From the NCBI GenBank assembly GCA_035691485.1, contig DASSIZ010000091.1:1-48198 (forward strand): a DNA stretch of 48,198 nucleotides. Reading direction: 5' to 3'. Position numbers and translations under genes: made by a program. How positions within the stretch are numbered: position 1 is the stretch's first letter; every line of letters starts with the position of its first letter. The notes under the pieces were generated by a model. It was not told the DNA's origin. It ran no database searches and saw nothing but the letters and a program-made list of their open reading frames with translations. Shown here in pieces: positions 9,920-17,188 of this stretch. This DNA is from Terriglobales bacterium. Lineage in GTDB: Bacteria; Acidobacteriota; Terriglobia; Terriglobales; Acidobacteriaceae.

Positions 9920-10603
9920 ATGGAACATCTTTGTCATCAGTGCGGGGCGGCGGTCGAAGATGGCACGGCCTTTTGCAAGCATTGCGGCGCTCCCCAGATT
10001 CGCATTGCCGGCGAAGAACCTTCCACCGAACCGCTGCCGCCCGGCACCCCGGATGACGTGCAACCGCCCGCGGAACCGGTACCCTTGGGCGCTGTGGCGC
10101 CGACTGGACCTCAAAGCCTGGATTGGTCACAAGCCGTGCCGTCGGCTGCCGCGGCTGGACTCTTTCTGGCTGTCTCGGCGGTCATCCCGACACTGGGGTT
10201 TCTTTTCTGGCTGGTTGCCGGCGGGACCCTCGGCGTCCTGATCTATCGCCGCCGGGCCAGTCACCCGGCGCTCACGGCCGGCCTCGGTGCCCGGATCGGC
10301 GCGGTCACCGGGCTCTTTGGCTTCGTTATCTTCGCCGTCATTGTTGGACTGGAGCTGCTGGCCACCCGGGGCAGTGGACATTTCCGCGAACTGCTCCAGC
10401 AGGTGGTCCAACAGGCCGCTGCCCGCAATGGCGACCCCCGGGCTCAGCAAGCCATTCAGACCTTGATGACCCCCGCCGGTCTTGCCCTTCTCTTCACCGT
10501 CGTTCTCGTGTTCCTCCTGGTTGCCTTCCTTGCCCTCTCCAGCATCGGCGGCGCACTCGGCGCCTGGCTGCTCGGCAAGGGTTCCGGCGATGCCGAGAGG
10601 TGA
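9920..10603 (+). CDS. Zinc-ribbon membrane protein of unknown function
   Basis: A 227-residue protein that starts with a small zinc ribbon (Cys5, Cys8, Cys19, Cys22, two CxxC knuckles), then a Pro-rich linker, then about four hydrophobic helices between residues 75 and 220. This architecture is common in uncharacterised proteins of Acidobacteriota and Firmicutes; no catalytic motif is visible. It is divergent from the PIN-TRAM gene across 252 nt, in which I see nothing firm, and is followed 79 nt later by the pyr genes. I do not assign a function. Confidence 0.8.
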   Translation: MEHLCHQCGAAVEDGTAFCKHCGAPQIRIAGEEPSTEPLPPGTPDDVQPPAEPVPLGAVAPTGPQSLDWSQAVPSAAAAGLFLAVSAVIPTLGFLFWLVAGGTLGVLIYRRRASHPALTAGLGARIGAVTGLFGFVIFAVIVGLELLATRGSGHFRELLQQVVQQAAARNGDPRAQQAIQTLMTPAGLALLFTVVLVFLLVAFLALSSIGGALGAWLLGKGSGDAER

Positions 10604-10653
10604 AGTTGAATGCACCCTTGCGGCGCTGCGCGAAGAGCTGGCCGCTAAGAACT

Positions 10654-10704
10654 AGAAGCCAATCATCCCAAGGAATTGCTAATTGCCAACTGCAATTGGC
10701 TTCT
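10654..10704. repeat. Inverted repeat upstream of pyrR
   Basis: AGAAGCCAAT (10654-10663) and ATTGGCTTCT (10695-10704) form perfect 10-bp arms. The loop contains AATTGC and GCAATT, a second nested dyad. It lies immediately before the candidate pyrR starts. It could be a leader hairpin of the pyr operon, or a member of the periodic spacer-array family described elsewhere in this annotation, with which it shares AATTGCC-type words. Confidence 0.65.
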
Positions 10705-10721
10705 TTATGATTCCCCGCGCC

Positions 10722-11294
10722 ATGAGTTCCACTCCCATGTCCACGCCAAAGCTGCGCCTGAAGGCCCAATTGATGTCCGCATCCGAGATCGAGCGCACCC
10801 TGGTGCGGCTGGCCCACGAAATCATCGAAAAAAATAACGGCATCAAGGACCTTGCACTGGTCGGGATCAAGCGTCGCGGCGTTCCCATCGCGCAACGGCT
10901 CGGCAGGATCATTCAGCGAATTGAAGGCACCACGGTCCCGGTGGGCATTTTGGACATCTCGCTCTACCGCGATGACCTGTCGACCGTTGGACCCAAGCCG
11001 GTGGTCCAGAAAGCGGATATCGGCTGTCCGGTCACCGATATGAACATCGTCCTCTGCGACGACGTCCTGTACACCGGGCGCACCACGCGCGCCGCGCTCG
11101 ATGCCCTGGTCGACCACGGCCGGCCCAGCCGCGTGCAGCTTCTGGTGCTCATCGACCGCGGCCATCGCGAGTTGCCGATTGAAGCCGGCTTTGTCGGACG
11201 CACCGTGCAGACCACGCGCAACGAGATTATCGAGGTCAAGCTCCAGGAAACCGACGGCATGGAGAAAGTTCTGCTGGTGGAGAAGGAAACCTGA
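10722..11294 (+). CDS. pyrR: Bifunctional pyr operon regulator / uracil phosphoribosyltransferase
   Basis: PyrR binds pyr mRNA in a UMP-dependent way to attenuate pyrimidine genes in Gram-positives and also has uracil phosphoribosyltransferase activity. The PRPP-binding loop VLCDDVLYTGRTTRAAL, the LVGIKRRG block and LIDRGHRELPI are all present. Start is uncertain: in-frame starts are TTG 10683, ATG 10707, 10722 and 10737; the conserved region begins about ten residues after the last one, and none has a good Shine-Dalgarno sequence. I chose 10722 (190 residues). The stop overlaps the proposed CTG start of pyrB, and AAGGA just before the stop may serve pyrB. I did not recognise a canonical PyrR anti-antiterminator loop in the leader. 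Confidence 0.92.
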   Translation: MSSTPMSTPKLRLKAQLMSASEIERTLVRLAHEIIEKNNGIKDLALVGIKRRGVPIAQRLGRIIQRIEGTTVPVGILDISLYRDDLSTVGPKPVVQKADIGCPVTDMNIVLCDDVLYTGRTTRAALDALVDHGRPSRVQLLVLIDRGHRELPIEAGFVGRTVQTTRNEIIEVKLQETDGMEKVLLVEKET

Positions 11295-12238
11295 CTGCCC
11301 ACGCCGAAGCGCCGGGGCAGCGTCGCAAGCTCGCGCACGCGTCGCTGCTCGGTATCGAACAGCTCGAGACCGACGACATCGTCGCCATCCTGCGGCTCGC
11401 CAAACGCTTTCAACGCGCCCGTCCGCGCCCCCTGTTCAAGGAAAAACGCGTAGCCCTGCTCTTCTACGAGTCTTCCACCCGCACCCGCATTTCCTTCGAA
11501 TTCGCCGCCAAGGTCCTGGGCGCCACCACCACCATCGTCCACGCCACTGCCTCCAGCGTCGAAAAAGGCGAATCGCTCATCGACACCGGGCTCACCATCC
11601 GCGCCCTCGGCGCGCAAGTCATCATCATCCGCCATCCCTCCTCGGGCGCGCCCCACGTCCTGGCGCGCCACGTGGACGTGCCGGTCATCAATGCCGGCGA
11701 TGGCATGCACGAACACCCTTCGCAGGCGCTGCTCGATGCTTACACCATTTTGCAGCATAAGAGAATGCTGCGCGGCTTGCGCGTGGCCATCATCGGCGAC
11801 ATCTATCACAGCCGCGTCGCGCGCTCCGAGGTCCACCTGCTCGGCCGTTTCGGAGCCCGGGTGATGCTATGCGGTCCGCCCGAACTCGCGCCCGATTCCG
11901 CCGCCAGCCTCGCTCCCGGGATTCAGGTGACGCGTAATATCGGCGAAGCCATGCGCGGCGCCGACGTGGTCATGGTCCTGCGCATCCAGAAGGAGCGCCT
12001 CGCGGGCAAGCAAATCAGCTTGGATCAATACATCTCGCAATTTCAGGTCACTCCGGAGCGGTTGGGCCTGGCCAAACGCGACGCCATCCTGATGCACCCG
12101 GGTCCCATCATTCGCGGCATGGAATTGTCCGGGGAACTGGCCGACACGCCGCAGTCGGTGGTGCTGGAACAGGTCGCGAACGGTGTCCCGGTACGCATGG
12201 CGATCCTGGCCCGCGCGCTGGAAATCAAGGTTCCTTAG
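11291..12238 (+). CDS. pyrB: Aspartate carbamoyltransferase catalytic subunit, probable CTG start
   Basis: Catalyses carbamoyl phosphate plus aspartate to carbamoyl aspartate. Reading the frame gives the carbamoyl-phosphate loop FYESSTRTRISFEF, SSVEKGESL, INAGDGMHEHPSQALLD, the phosphate-contact GDIYHSRVARS and the C-terminal HPGPIIRG, so the enzyme is complete. The frame has no ATG, GTG or TTG between its upstream stop and a GTG at 11672, which lies beyond the active-site loop and cannot be the true start. CTG 11291 overlaps the pyrR TGA (CTGA) and is preceded by GGAGAAGGAAAC, an excellent Shine-Dalgarno sequence; it yields 315 residues, normal for the family. I infer CTG initiation coupled to pyrR. 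The usual N in the PxNRG motif is I here. Confidence 0.9.
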   Translation: MTAHAEAPGQRRKLAHASLLGIEQLETDDIVAILRLAKRFQRARPRPLFKEKRVALLFYESSTRTRISFEFAAKVLGATTTIVHATASSVEKGESLIDTGLTIRALGAQVIIIRHPSSGAPHVLARHVDVPVINAGDGMHEHPSQALLDAYTILQHKRMLRGLRVAIIGDIYHSRVARSEVHLLGRFGARVMLCGPPELAPDSAASLAPGIQVTRNIGEAMRGADVVMVLRIQKERLAGKQISLDQYISQFQVTPERLGLAKRDAILMHPGPIIRGMELSGELADTPQSVVLEQVANGVPVRMAILARALEIKVP

Positions 12239-12243
12239 CTGGC

Positions 12244-12271
12244 GAAACTTGAAACGTGAAACCTGGTAGTT
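12244..12271. repeat. 7-nt periodic array before pyrC
   Basis: Four heptamers in register: GAAACTT, then GAAACGT, then GAAACCT, then GGTAGTT. The array fills the pyrB-pyrC spacer and ends one base before the pyrC ATG, where a ribosome binding site would be expected. Confidence 0.75.
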
Positions 12272-12272
12272 G

Positions 12273-13643
12273 ATGGCCAAGAAACATAAACCCGCGCGCC
12301 GCGCAGCGCCTCGCCGCGAGCCCAGCCGTCCAACCCGCCGTGACGAGAATCCTTCGCCCAACTCTCTGCTCATCCGCGGCGGGCACGTCATCGATCCGGC
12401 CGCCAACATCGATGCCGAAGTCGATCTCCTTCTTCGCGACGGTCGCATTGCCGAGGTCGCGCCTCGTTCCAAGCTGATCGGACGCGCTGCGGAAACCCTC
12501 GATGCGCGCGGACTCATCGTGGCGCCCGGCTTCATCGATCTCCACGTCCACCTGCGTGAACCCGGCCAATCGCACAAGGAAACCATAGCCACCGGCACCG
12601 CGGCCGCGGCGGCGGGCGGATTCACCTCCCTTTGCGCCATGCCCAACACCTCGCCGGTGAACGACTCGGTCGAAATCACCACGTGGATGCAGCAGGCCGC
12701 TCGCGGCGCCGTGGTGAACGTCTTTCCCATCGCCGCCGCCACCAGCGGCAGCAACGGCGAACAGCTCACGGACTTTTTCGCTCTGCAGCGCGCCGGCGCC
12801 GTCGCCTTCACCGACGACGGACGCCCCATCCTCGATGAGCGCCTCATGCGCGAAGCGCTCAACCTGGGCGCGCGTCTGAGAATACCTGTCATTCAGCACG
12901 CCGAGGACACGCGCCTGACCGCTGGTGCAACCATGAACGAGGGGCCCACCGCGTTCCGTCTCGGCCTGCGCGGCATGACAGCCGAGGCTGAATCCAAGAT
13001 CGTCGAGCGCGACATCGAACTGGCGCGCGCCACCCAGGGCCACCTGCACGTCGCGCATCTCTCGACCGCCGCCGCGCTCAAGGCGGTGCGGCGCGGAAAG
13101 CGCGACCGCATTCGGGTCACTTGCGAGGTAACGCCCCACCACTTCACACTGCTCGACGAAAACATCGGCGACTACGATGCCAACTTCAAGATGAACCCGC
13201 CGCTGCGCTCCACCGCCGATCGGGAAGCGCTTCTCGCCGCCCTGGTGGATGGCGCCATTGACGCCATTGCCACCGACCATGCGCCGCATGCCGCCCACGA
13301 AAAGCAGGTCGAGTTCGACCGTGCTCCCTTCGGCATTATCGGTTTGGAAACTGCGCTTGCCCTTGCGATCACCCGCCTGCAGCGCGAAAAAAATCTGCCG
13401 CTTCGCCGCATCGTCGAACTGCTTTCCACCAATCCGGCGCGCATCATGAACCTGCGCGGCCGCGGGTCACTCGCCCCCGGCTCCCACGCCGACGTCGTAA
13501 TCTTCGACGCCAAGAAACGCTGGACCTACAACGCCTCCAACTCGCGCTCCAAGTCCCGCAATACTCCCTTCGACGGCTGGACCTTCACCGGCAAGGTGAT
13601 GGCAACCATCGTGAGCGGGAATTTCGTGTACAGAAGTGAATAA
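12273..13643 (+). CDS. pyrC: Dihydroorotase
   Basis: Third step of UMP synthesis: cyclises carbamoyl aspartate to dihydroorotate. All metal ligands of an active enzyme are visible: HVHLREPG (HxH), QHAEDT, VAHLST and ATDHAPH with the catalytic Asp. Because many bacteria pair pyrB with a metal-less pseudo-dihydroorotase, this intact set is informative. The protein has a basic N-terminal extension of about 30 residues before the family core. ATG 12273 was chosen over the adjacent TTG 12270. Only a heptamer array separates it from pyrB, so pyrR-pyrB-pyrC read as one operon. Confidence 0.95.
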   Translation: MAKKHKPARRAAPRREPSRPTRRDENPSPNSLLIRGGHVIDPAANIDAEVDLLLRDGRIAEVAPRSKLIGRAAETLDARGLIVAPGFIDLHVHLREPGQSHKETIATGTAAAAAGGFTSLCAMPNTSPVNDSVEITTWMQQAARGAVVNVFPIAAATSGSNGEQLTDFFALQRAGAVAFTDDGRPILDERLMREALNLGARLRIPVIQHAEDTRLTAGATMNEGPTAFRLGLRGMTAEAESKIVERDIELARATQGHLHVAHLSTAAALKAVRRGKRDRIRVTCEVTPHHFTLLDENIGDYDANFKMNPPLRSTADREALLAALVDGAIDAIATDHAPHAAHEKQVEFDRAPFGIIGLETALALAITRLQREKNLPLRRIVELLSTNPARIMNLRGRGSLAPGSHADVVIFDAKKRWTYNASNSRSKSRNTPFDGWTFTGKVMATIVSGNFVYRSE

Positions 13644-13685
13644 CTCTTGGACTAGCCTCCAACCGTTTTGGCCCGGGTCTCAGAC

Positions 13686-14825
13686 TTATTCCACCAACAT
13701 ACAATCCCCGTACGAATAGAACCTGTACTTCCCCTCTACAGCGTGGCGGTATGCGTCCAGCACGACCTCCCTTCCCGCAAAGGCGCTCACCAGCATCAGC
13801 AGCGTCGATTTCGGCAGATGAAAGTTCGTCAGCATCGCCCCCACCACGAGAAACTTGAAACCCGGATAAATGAAAATATCGGCCTCACCGTTTCCCGGCT
13901 CGATCCGCTGAAGCCCGCGTCCTGACTCCTGGCTCCTGGCAGCCGCGTACTCCAGCGTCCTCACCGTGGTTGTTCCCACCGCCACCACTCTCCTGCCCTG
14001 CTTCAATGCCGCGTTGATCGCGCTCGCGGCCTTCTCCGAGATGCTGTACCACTCCCGGTGCAGCTGGTGCTGCTCCACCCTGTCCACGTGCACCGGCTGA
14101 AAGGTGCCTAACCCGACGTGGAGCGTGATCTCCGCCGTCTCAATTCCCCGCGCCTTCATCTGCTCCAGGATCTCCGGCGTGAAGTGCAGCCCCGCGGTCG
14201 GCGCCGCCACCGATCCGCGATTGCGCGCATAGATCGTCTGATATCGGTCCCGGTCCCCGCGCTCATCCGGCCGCGCAATGTAGGGTGGAAGCGGAACGTG
14301 CCCGATTTTCTCAATCACGCTGAAGAAATCCTCGATCGGCTCAAACCGCAATGTCCGCTCACCGAACTCCCCGCGCCCAACCACTTCCGCCCGGAGTTCG
14401 TCATGGTCGCCAAAGAAAAGCTTCTCCCCGACTCCGATTTTCCGGCCGGGCCTCACCAGCGCATTCCACACCAGAGGGCTGTCGGCCATCGACGGTTGAC
14501 CGTCGACCGTCGACCTGGCCGGCCCCGTCAGCAGCGCCTCCACCCTCCCGCGCAGGAATTCCTTCGCTGCCCGGTTGTGGCTGCCTACCGCATGCGCCCT
14601 CGACCCGCTCCTCCTGCCATATAACCTCGCCGGAAACACGCGCGTGTCGTTGAACACCACCAGGTCGTCCGCCCGCAGGAGGTTGGGAAATTCGCGGAAC
14701 TGCCGGTCCTCAACCATGCCGCACTCGCGTACCAGGTGCAGCATCCGCGAGGCCGCCCTGTCCGCCAGAGGCGCCTGCGCAATCAGCTCTTCCGGTAGGA
14801 GGTAATCGAACTCTGAGACCAGCAC
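13686..14825 (-). CDS. queA: S-adenosylmethionine:tRNA ribosyltransferase-isomerase (queuosine synthesis)
   Basis: Transfers and rearranges the ribosyl group of SAM onto preQ1 in tRNA to form epoxyqueuosine. Family blocks are clear: [42 protein letters not shown] and LVSAFAG near the C-terminus. It has 379 residues against 356 in E. coli; the excess lies in loops, and two of those loops are encoded by 7-nt periodic arrays (14488-14515 and 13920-13940). The start is a GTG, and TATAAT at 14837-14832 is only 6 nt upstream of it, so the mRNA may be leaderless. Both the leaderless reading and the origin of the insertions are inference. Confidence 0.94.
   Translation of the reverse strand: MLVSEFDYLLPEELIAQAPLADRAASRMLHLVRECGMVEDRQFREFPNLLRADDLVVFNDTRVFPARLYGRRSGSRAHAVGSHNRAAKEFLRGRVEALLTGPARSTVDGQPSMADSPLVWNALVRPGRKIGVGEKLFFGDHDELRAEVVGRGEFGERTLRFEPIEDFFSVIEKIGHVPLPPYIARPDERGDRDRYQTIYARNRGSVAAPTAGLHFTPEILEQMKARGIETAEITLHVGLGTFQPVHVDRVEQHQLHREWYSISEKAASAINAALKQGRRVVAVGTTTVRTLEYAAARSQESGRGLQRIEPGNGEADIFIYPGFKFLVVGAMLTNFHLPKSTLLMLVSAFAGREVVLDAYRHAVEGKYRFYSYGDCMLVE
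13920..13940. repeat. 7-nt periodic array inside queA
   Basis: Three heptamers on the plus strand: TCCTGAC, then TCCTGGC twice. Read on the minus strand it encodes part of the short insertion ARSQESG, between the conserved TVRTLE and IFIYPGF blocks of QueA. Confidence 0.7.
14488..14515. repeat. 7-nt periodic array inside queA
   Basis: Four heptamers on the plus strand: ATCGACG, then GTTGACC, then GTCGACC twice. It encodes the middle of an insertion (RSTVDGQPS) absent from E. coli QueA. The reading frame stays open through it. Confidence 0.75.
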
Positions 14826-14952
14826 GTTCGCATTATAGAAAGCGCCTGGGCACTTCTGATCTCCCGATCAGATCGCCTGCTCTGCCGACGGTGTGTTTGC
14901 CGCCATCGCGTCCTTGGGTTACTATTCCCGGGCTTCGAAAAGCGGTTTATTT

Positions 14953-14966
14953 ACTACATTTGTAGT
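14953..14966. promoter_or_regulatory. BlaI/MecI-like operator upstream of the microcompartment locus
   Basis: ACTACA-TT-TGTAGT, a 14-bp dyad matching the core of BlaI/MecI operators (TACTACA..TGTAGTA). It lies 46 nt before the aldolase ATG in the queA-aldolase divergent spacer. BlaI-family repressors are known binders of such TACA/TGTA dyads. No regulator gene is in the window, so the assignment rests on the site alone. Confidence 0.55.
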
Positions 14967-15011
14967 GTTGCTGCACTCGAGCCTGCCTGTGGCTTGGGGT
15001 GGGAATTGGAA

Positions 15012-15848
15012 ATGAAGAGCGAACGCCAGCAGCGAGAAGACATCGTCCGCTTCGGACGCATGCTGCACCAGCGCGGCTACGTCGCCGCCACCGACGGCAA
15101 CCTCTCGGTCCGCCTCGATCACGAGACTGTCCTTTCCACACCTACTGGCATGAGCAAGGGCATGCTCGAGCCTGAGGACCTGGTGGTGGTGGACATGAAA
15201 GGCAAGCGGGTCACCGGCCGGCGCCAGGTCTCCAGCGAAATCGGCATGCACCTGCTCATCTATTCCGCGCGTCCTGACACACACGGCATCGTCCACGCGC
15301 ATCCGCCGACCGCGACCGGCTACGCTGCCGCCGGCCTGCCGCTCAACCAGGCGCTGGTTTCGGAAATCGTGCTTTCGCTCGGTTGCATTCCGCTGGCGCG
15401 GTACGCCACTCCCGGCACGCCCGAACTGGTTAACGAACTGGAGCCGCTGGTCCCGCAATATGACGCGATCCTGATGGCCAATCATGGTGTCGTCACTTAC
15501 GCTGACGACCTTGCGCGCGCCTACATGAAGATGGAAACGGTCGAGCACTTTGCGCAGATCGCGCTCGTCACCCACCTGCTCGGGCGCCAGCAACTGCTCA
15601 CCCAGGATGAAGTCAGCAAGCTCATCGATGCGCGCGAGCGCTATGGCATCACCGGTCCGTCAAAATCCGTGCCCGCCTGCCCGGTGACGGCAGGACCGGC
15701 GCCCGCGACGTCGCGGGAGTCTGCGCCCGTGGCTGCCGCGGCCAGAGCGGGCGAAGCAAGACCGGATGGCAGAATTACGGTGACGCGGGAAGAACTGGCC
15801 GCCATCGTCGAAGACGCGCTTCGCCAGACCGGCAAGCGCAGATGGTAA
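15012..15848 (+). CDS. Class II aldolase with C-terminal encapsulation-type helix
   Basis: A 278-residue zinc aldolase of the fuculose/rhamnulose-phosphate aldolase family, which cleaves sugar phosphates to DHAP and lactaldehyde. The catalytic Glu76 (SSEIG) and the zinc ligands His95 and His97 (HAHP) and His158 (NHG) are present, as is TDGNLSVR. After the catalytic core (about 1-215) comes a Pro/Ala-rich linker and a terminal amphipathic helix, ITVTREELAAIVEDALRQ (about 255-272). That layout is typical of peptides that target enzymes into bacterial microcompartments, and four shell genes follow. Substrate is not proven; a deoxyhexose-1-phosphate is the best guess. ATG 15012 was chosen over TTG 14994. 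No aldehyde dehydrogenase is in the window. Confidence 0.9.
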   Translation: MKSERQQREDIVRFGRMLHQRGYVAATDGNLSVRLDHETVLSTPTGMSKGMLEPEDLVVVDMKGKRVTGRRQVSSEIGMHLLIYSARPDTHGIVHAHPPTATGYAAAGLPLNQALVSEIVLSLGCIPLARYATPGTPELVNELEPLVPQYDAILMANHGVVTYADDLARAYMKMETVEHFAQIALVTHLLGRQQLLTQDEVSKLIDARERYGITGPSKSVPACPVTAGPAPATSRESAPVAAAARAGEARPDGRITVTREELAAIVEDALRQTGKRRW

Positions 15849-15855
15849 GAAACGC

Positions 15856-15965
15856 GCCATGGGCCATTGGCCCTTGGCTTTTCAGGTTGGAATCTGGCGC
15901 CCGGGCGCATAAGATTCCGTCTTCTTGAACGCGAAAGGCCAACGGCTAATCGCCAAGGGCAATTT
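15856..15965. repeat. Two 7-nt periodic arms in the aldolase/BMC-H spacer
   Basis: Left arm 15856-15883: CGCCATG, then GGCCATT, then GGCCCTT, then GGCTTTT. Right arm 15931-15965: GCGAAAG, then GCCAACG, then GCTAATC, then GCCAAGG, then GCAATTT. The arms are inverted relative to each other; GCCCTTGGC (15871-15879) pairs perfectly with GCCAAGGGC (15952-15960). The BMC-H ribosome binding site GGGAG lies downstream of the right arm. Confidence 0.72.
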
Positions 15966-15993
15966 AACGAGCAACTCATAACGGGAGATCACA

Positions 15994-16293
15994 ATGGGTG
16001 AAGCATTGGGAATGATTGAAACGCGCGGCCTGGTAGCCATGATCGAGGCATCCGACGCCATGGTGAAGGCCGCCAAGGTCACGCTGGTTGGTTGGGAAAA
16101 GATCGGCTCCGGTTACGTCACCGCTATCGTTCGCGGCGACGTCGCTGCGGTGAAGGCCGCTACCGACGCCGGCGCTGCCGCCGCGCGCCGCGTCGGCGAG
16201 CTGATCGCCGTGCACGTGATCCCGCGTCCGCATGCCAGCCTGGAAGACGTGCTGCCCATCGGACACGCCATCTCCAAGGCCGTCGGAGCCTAA
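15994..16293 (+). CDS. Microcompartment hexameric shell protein (BMC-H, PduA/CcmK type)
   Basis: A 99-residue single BMC-domain protein forming the flat hexameric tiles of a microcompartment shell. It matches the PduA/EutM type throughout: [24 protein letters not shown] at the N-terminus (long run shortened here to its known blocks), the pore loop KIGSG near residue 37, and HVIPRPH near residue 75. ATG 15994 has GGGAG 8 nt upstream. It is the only hexamer gene in the cluster and no tandem BMC-T gene is visible, so either it makes all facets or further shell genes lie elsewhere. Confidence 0.96.
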   Translation: MGEALGMIETRGLVAMIEASDAMVKAAKVTLVGWEKIGSGYVTAIVRGDVAAVKAATDAGAAAARRVGELIAVHVIPRPHASLEDVLPIGHAISKAVGA

Positions 16294-16297
16294 CTGC

Positions 16298-16369
16298 GAT
16301 TGCCGAATTTGAGAATTGCCGGATTGCGGCCTGCTTGAGCAATTCTGCAATTCCGCAGTTCCGCATTCG
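16298..16369. repeat. 8-nt periodic inverted array in the BMC-H/BMC-P1 spacer
   Basis: Nine octamers in register. Left arm: GATTGCCG, then AATTTGAG, then AATTGCCG, then GATTGCGG. Centre: CCTGCTTG. Right arm: AGCAATTC, then TGCAATTC, then CGCAGTTC, then CGCATTCG. The right arm is the inverted wording of the left. The BMC-P1 ribosome binding site AAAGG follows directly. Confidence 0.8.
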
Positions 16370-16386
16370 GCGATGAAAGGTTTTTC

Positions 16387-16716
16387 ATGCTTCTTGCTCG
16401 CGTAGTTGGCACGGTAGTTGCCACCCGCAAGGACGACCGCCTGCAGGGACGCAAGCTGCTCGTCTGCCGTCCCGTTTCGCCGGACGGCACGGTGGACGGC
16501 GGCTACGTTGTTGCCGTGGACACCGTCGGCGCCGGCGTCCAGGAGACGGTTCTGCTGGTGAGCGGTTCCTCGGCGCGGATGGCCGGCGGCAAGGACTCGC
16601 CGGTGGACAGCGCTGTCGTCGGCATCGTGGACGAGGTCCGGACGGAGAACGAATCCGAGTCGTCGTTCAACGGCAAGCGGGCCGCCACAGCCGCCACCGC
16701 GAAGTCGAAACACTAA
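16387..16716 (+). CDS. Microcompartment pentameric vertex protein 1 (BMC-P, EutN/CcmL family)
   Basis: A 109-residue EutN/CcmL-type protein that caps shell vertices as a pentamer. Family blocks: LLARVVGTVVATRKD at the start, GRKLLVCRP, VDTVGAGVQETVLLVSG and AVVGIVDEV. A Ser/Ala/Lys-rich tail of about 20 residues follows the domain. ATG 16387 has AAAGG about 6 nt upstream. It is the first of three consecutive and distinct BMC-P paralogues, a pattern that I recall from planctomycete/verrucomicrobial-type fucose and rhamnose compartments. Confidence 0.95.
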   Translation: MLLARVVGTVVATRKDDRLQGRKLLVCRPVSPDGTVDGGYVVAVDTVGAGVQETVLLVSGSSARMAGGKDSPVDSAVVGIVDEVRTENESESSFNGKRAATAATAKSKH

Positions 16717-16720
16717 ACCG

Positions 16721-16784
16721 AATTGCCGAACTGCGGAATCGGCAAATTGGATTTCAATTCGGCAGTTTGGGAATTCCGCAATCC
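16721..16784. repeat. 8-nt periodic inverted array in the BMC-P1/BMC-P2 spacer
   Basis: Eight octamers: AATTGCCG, then AACTGCGG, then AATCGGCA, then AATTGGAT, then TTCAATTC, then GGCAGTTT, then GGGAATTC, then CGCAATCC. The second half is the inverted wording of the first. The array ends 2 nt before the BMC-P2 ATG, so the start codon lacks a usual ribosome binding site. Confidence 0.8.
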
Positions 16785-16786
16785 TT

Positions 16787-17188
16787 ATGATGCTCGCCAA
16801 AGTCATCGGCACGGTCGTTTGCACGGTCAAGTTCCCGGCGCTGGAGGGAAGCAAGCTCCTGCTGTTGCAGCCGGTGAACAAGGACGGTGCGCCGCGTGGC
16901 AAGACCATGGTCGGCATTGACGCCGTCGGCGCCGGAGTTGGCGAGACCGTGTACTGGTGCCGCGGTCGCGAAGCCGCCCTCGCCTTCGATCCTGAGCGCG
17001 TCAGCGATTGCAGCATTGTCGGCATCGTGGACGAAATCAGTGTGGCGCGGGTCTCTGACCCAAGTGCCCGCGTCGAAGACCCAACCAGCAAGTCTTCCGG
17101 TCCAGCGTGCACTGCCGTCGGACCTGCCCCCGTAAACCCACGCAGTTCGAAGCCGCGAAATGGCCCCGAGAAGCGAGGCCGCCGATGA
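16787..17188 (+). CDS. Microcompartment pentameric vertex protein 2 (BMC-P)
   Basis: A 133-residue BMC-P protein. The domain (about residues 1-88) shows MLAKVIGTVVCTVK, GSKLLLLQPVN, GIDAVGAGVGETVYWCRG and SIVGIVDEI. It carries an unusual tail of about 45 residues, rich in Pro, Ser and Arg and ending KRGRR, which would point away from a pentamer and might contact cargo or another shell part; this is inference. Two ATGs are adjacent (16787, 16790). No Shine-Dalgarno sequence is visible because the periodic array abuts the start. The TGA overlaps the next gene's ATG by 4 nt, implying coupling. Confidence 0.94.
   Translation: MMLAKVIGTVVCTVKFPALEGSKLLLLQPVNKDGAPRGKTMVGIDAVGAGVGETVYWCRGREAALAFDPERVSDCSIVGIVDEISVARVSDPSARVEDPTSKSSGPACTAVGPAPVNPRSSKPRNGPEKRGRR

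Noticed and set aside
10604-10721. PyrR-responsive attenuator upstream of pyrR
   Set aside because: A hairpin is present, but I could not find the conserved PyrR-binding loop sequence or a terminator with a T-run, so I report only the inverted repeat.
11672-12238. pyrB as a truncated gene or pseudogene beginning at GTG 11672
   Set aside because: The same frame continues upstream without a stop and encodes the carbamoyl-phosphate loop; only the start codon is non-standard.
15849-16786. Spacer arrays as a CRISPR or as tandem satellite DNA
   Set aside because: Units are only 7-8 nt, degenerate, without spacers of constant length, and turn into inverted arms.
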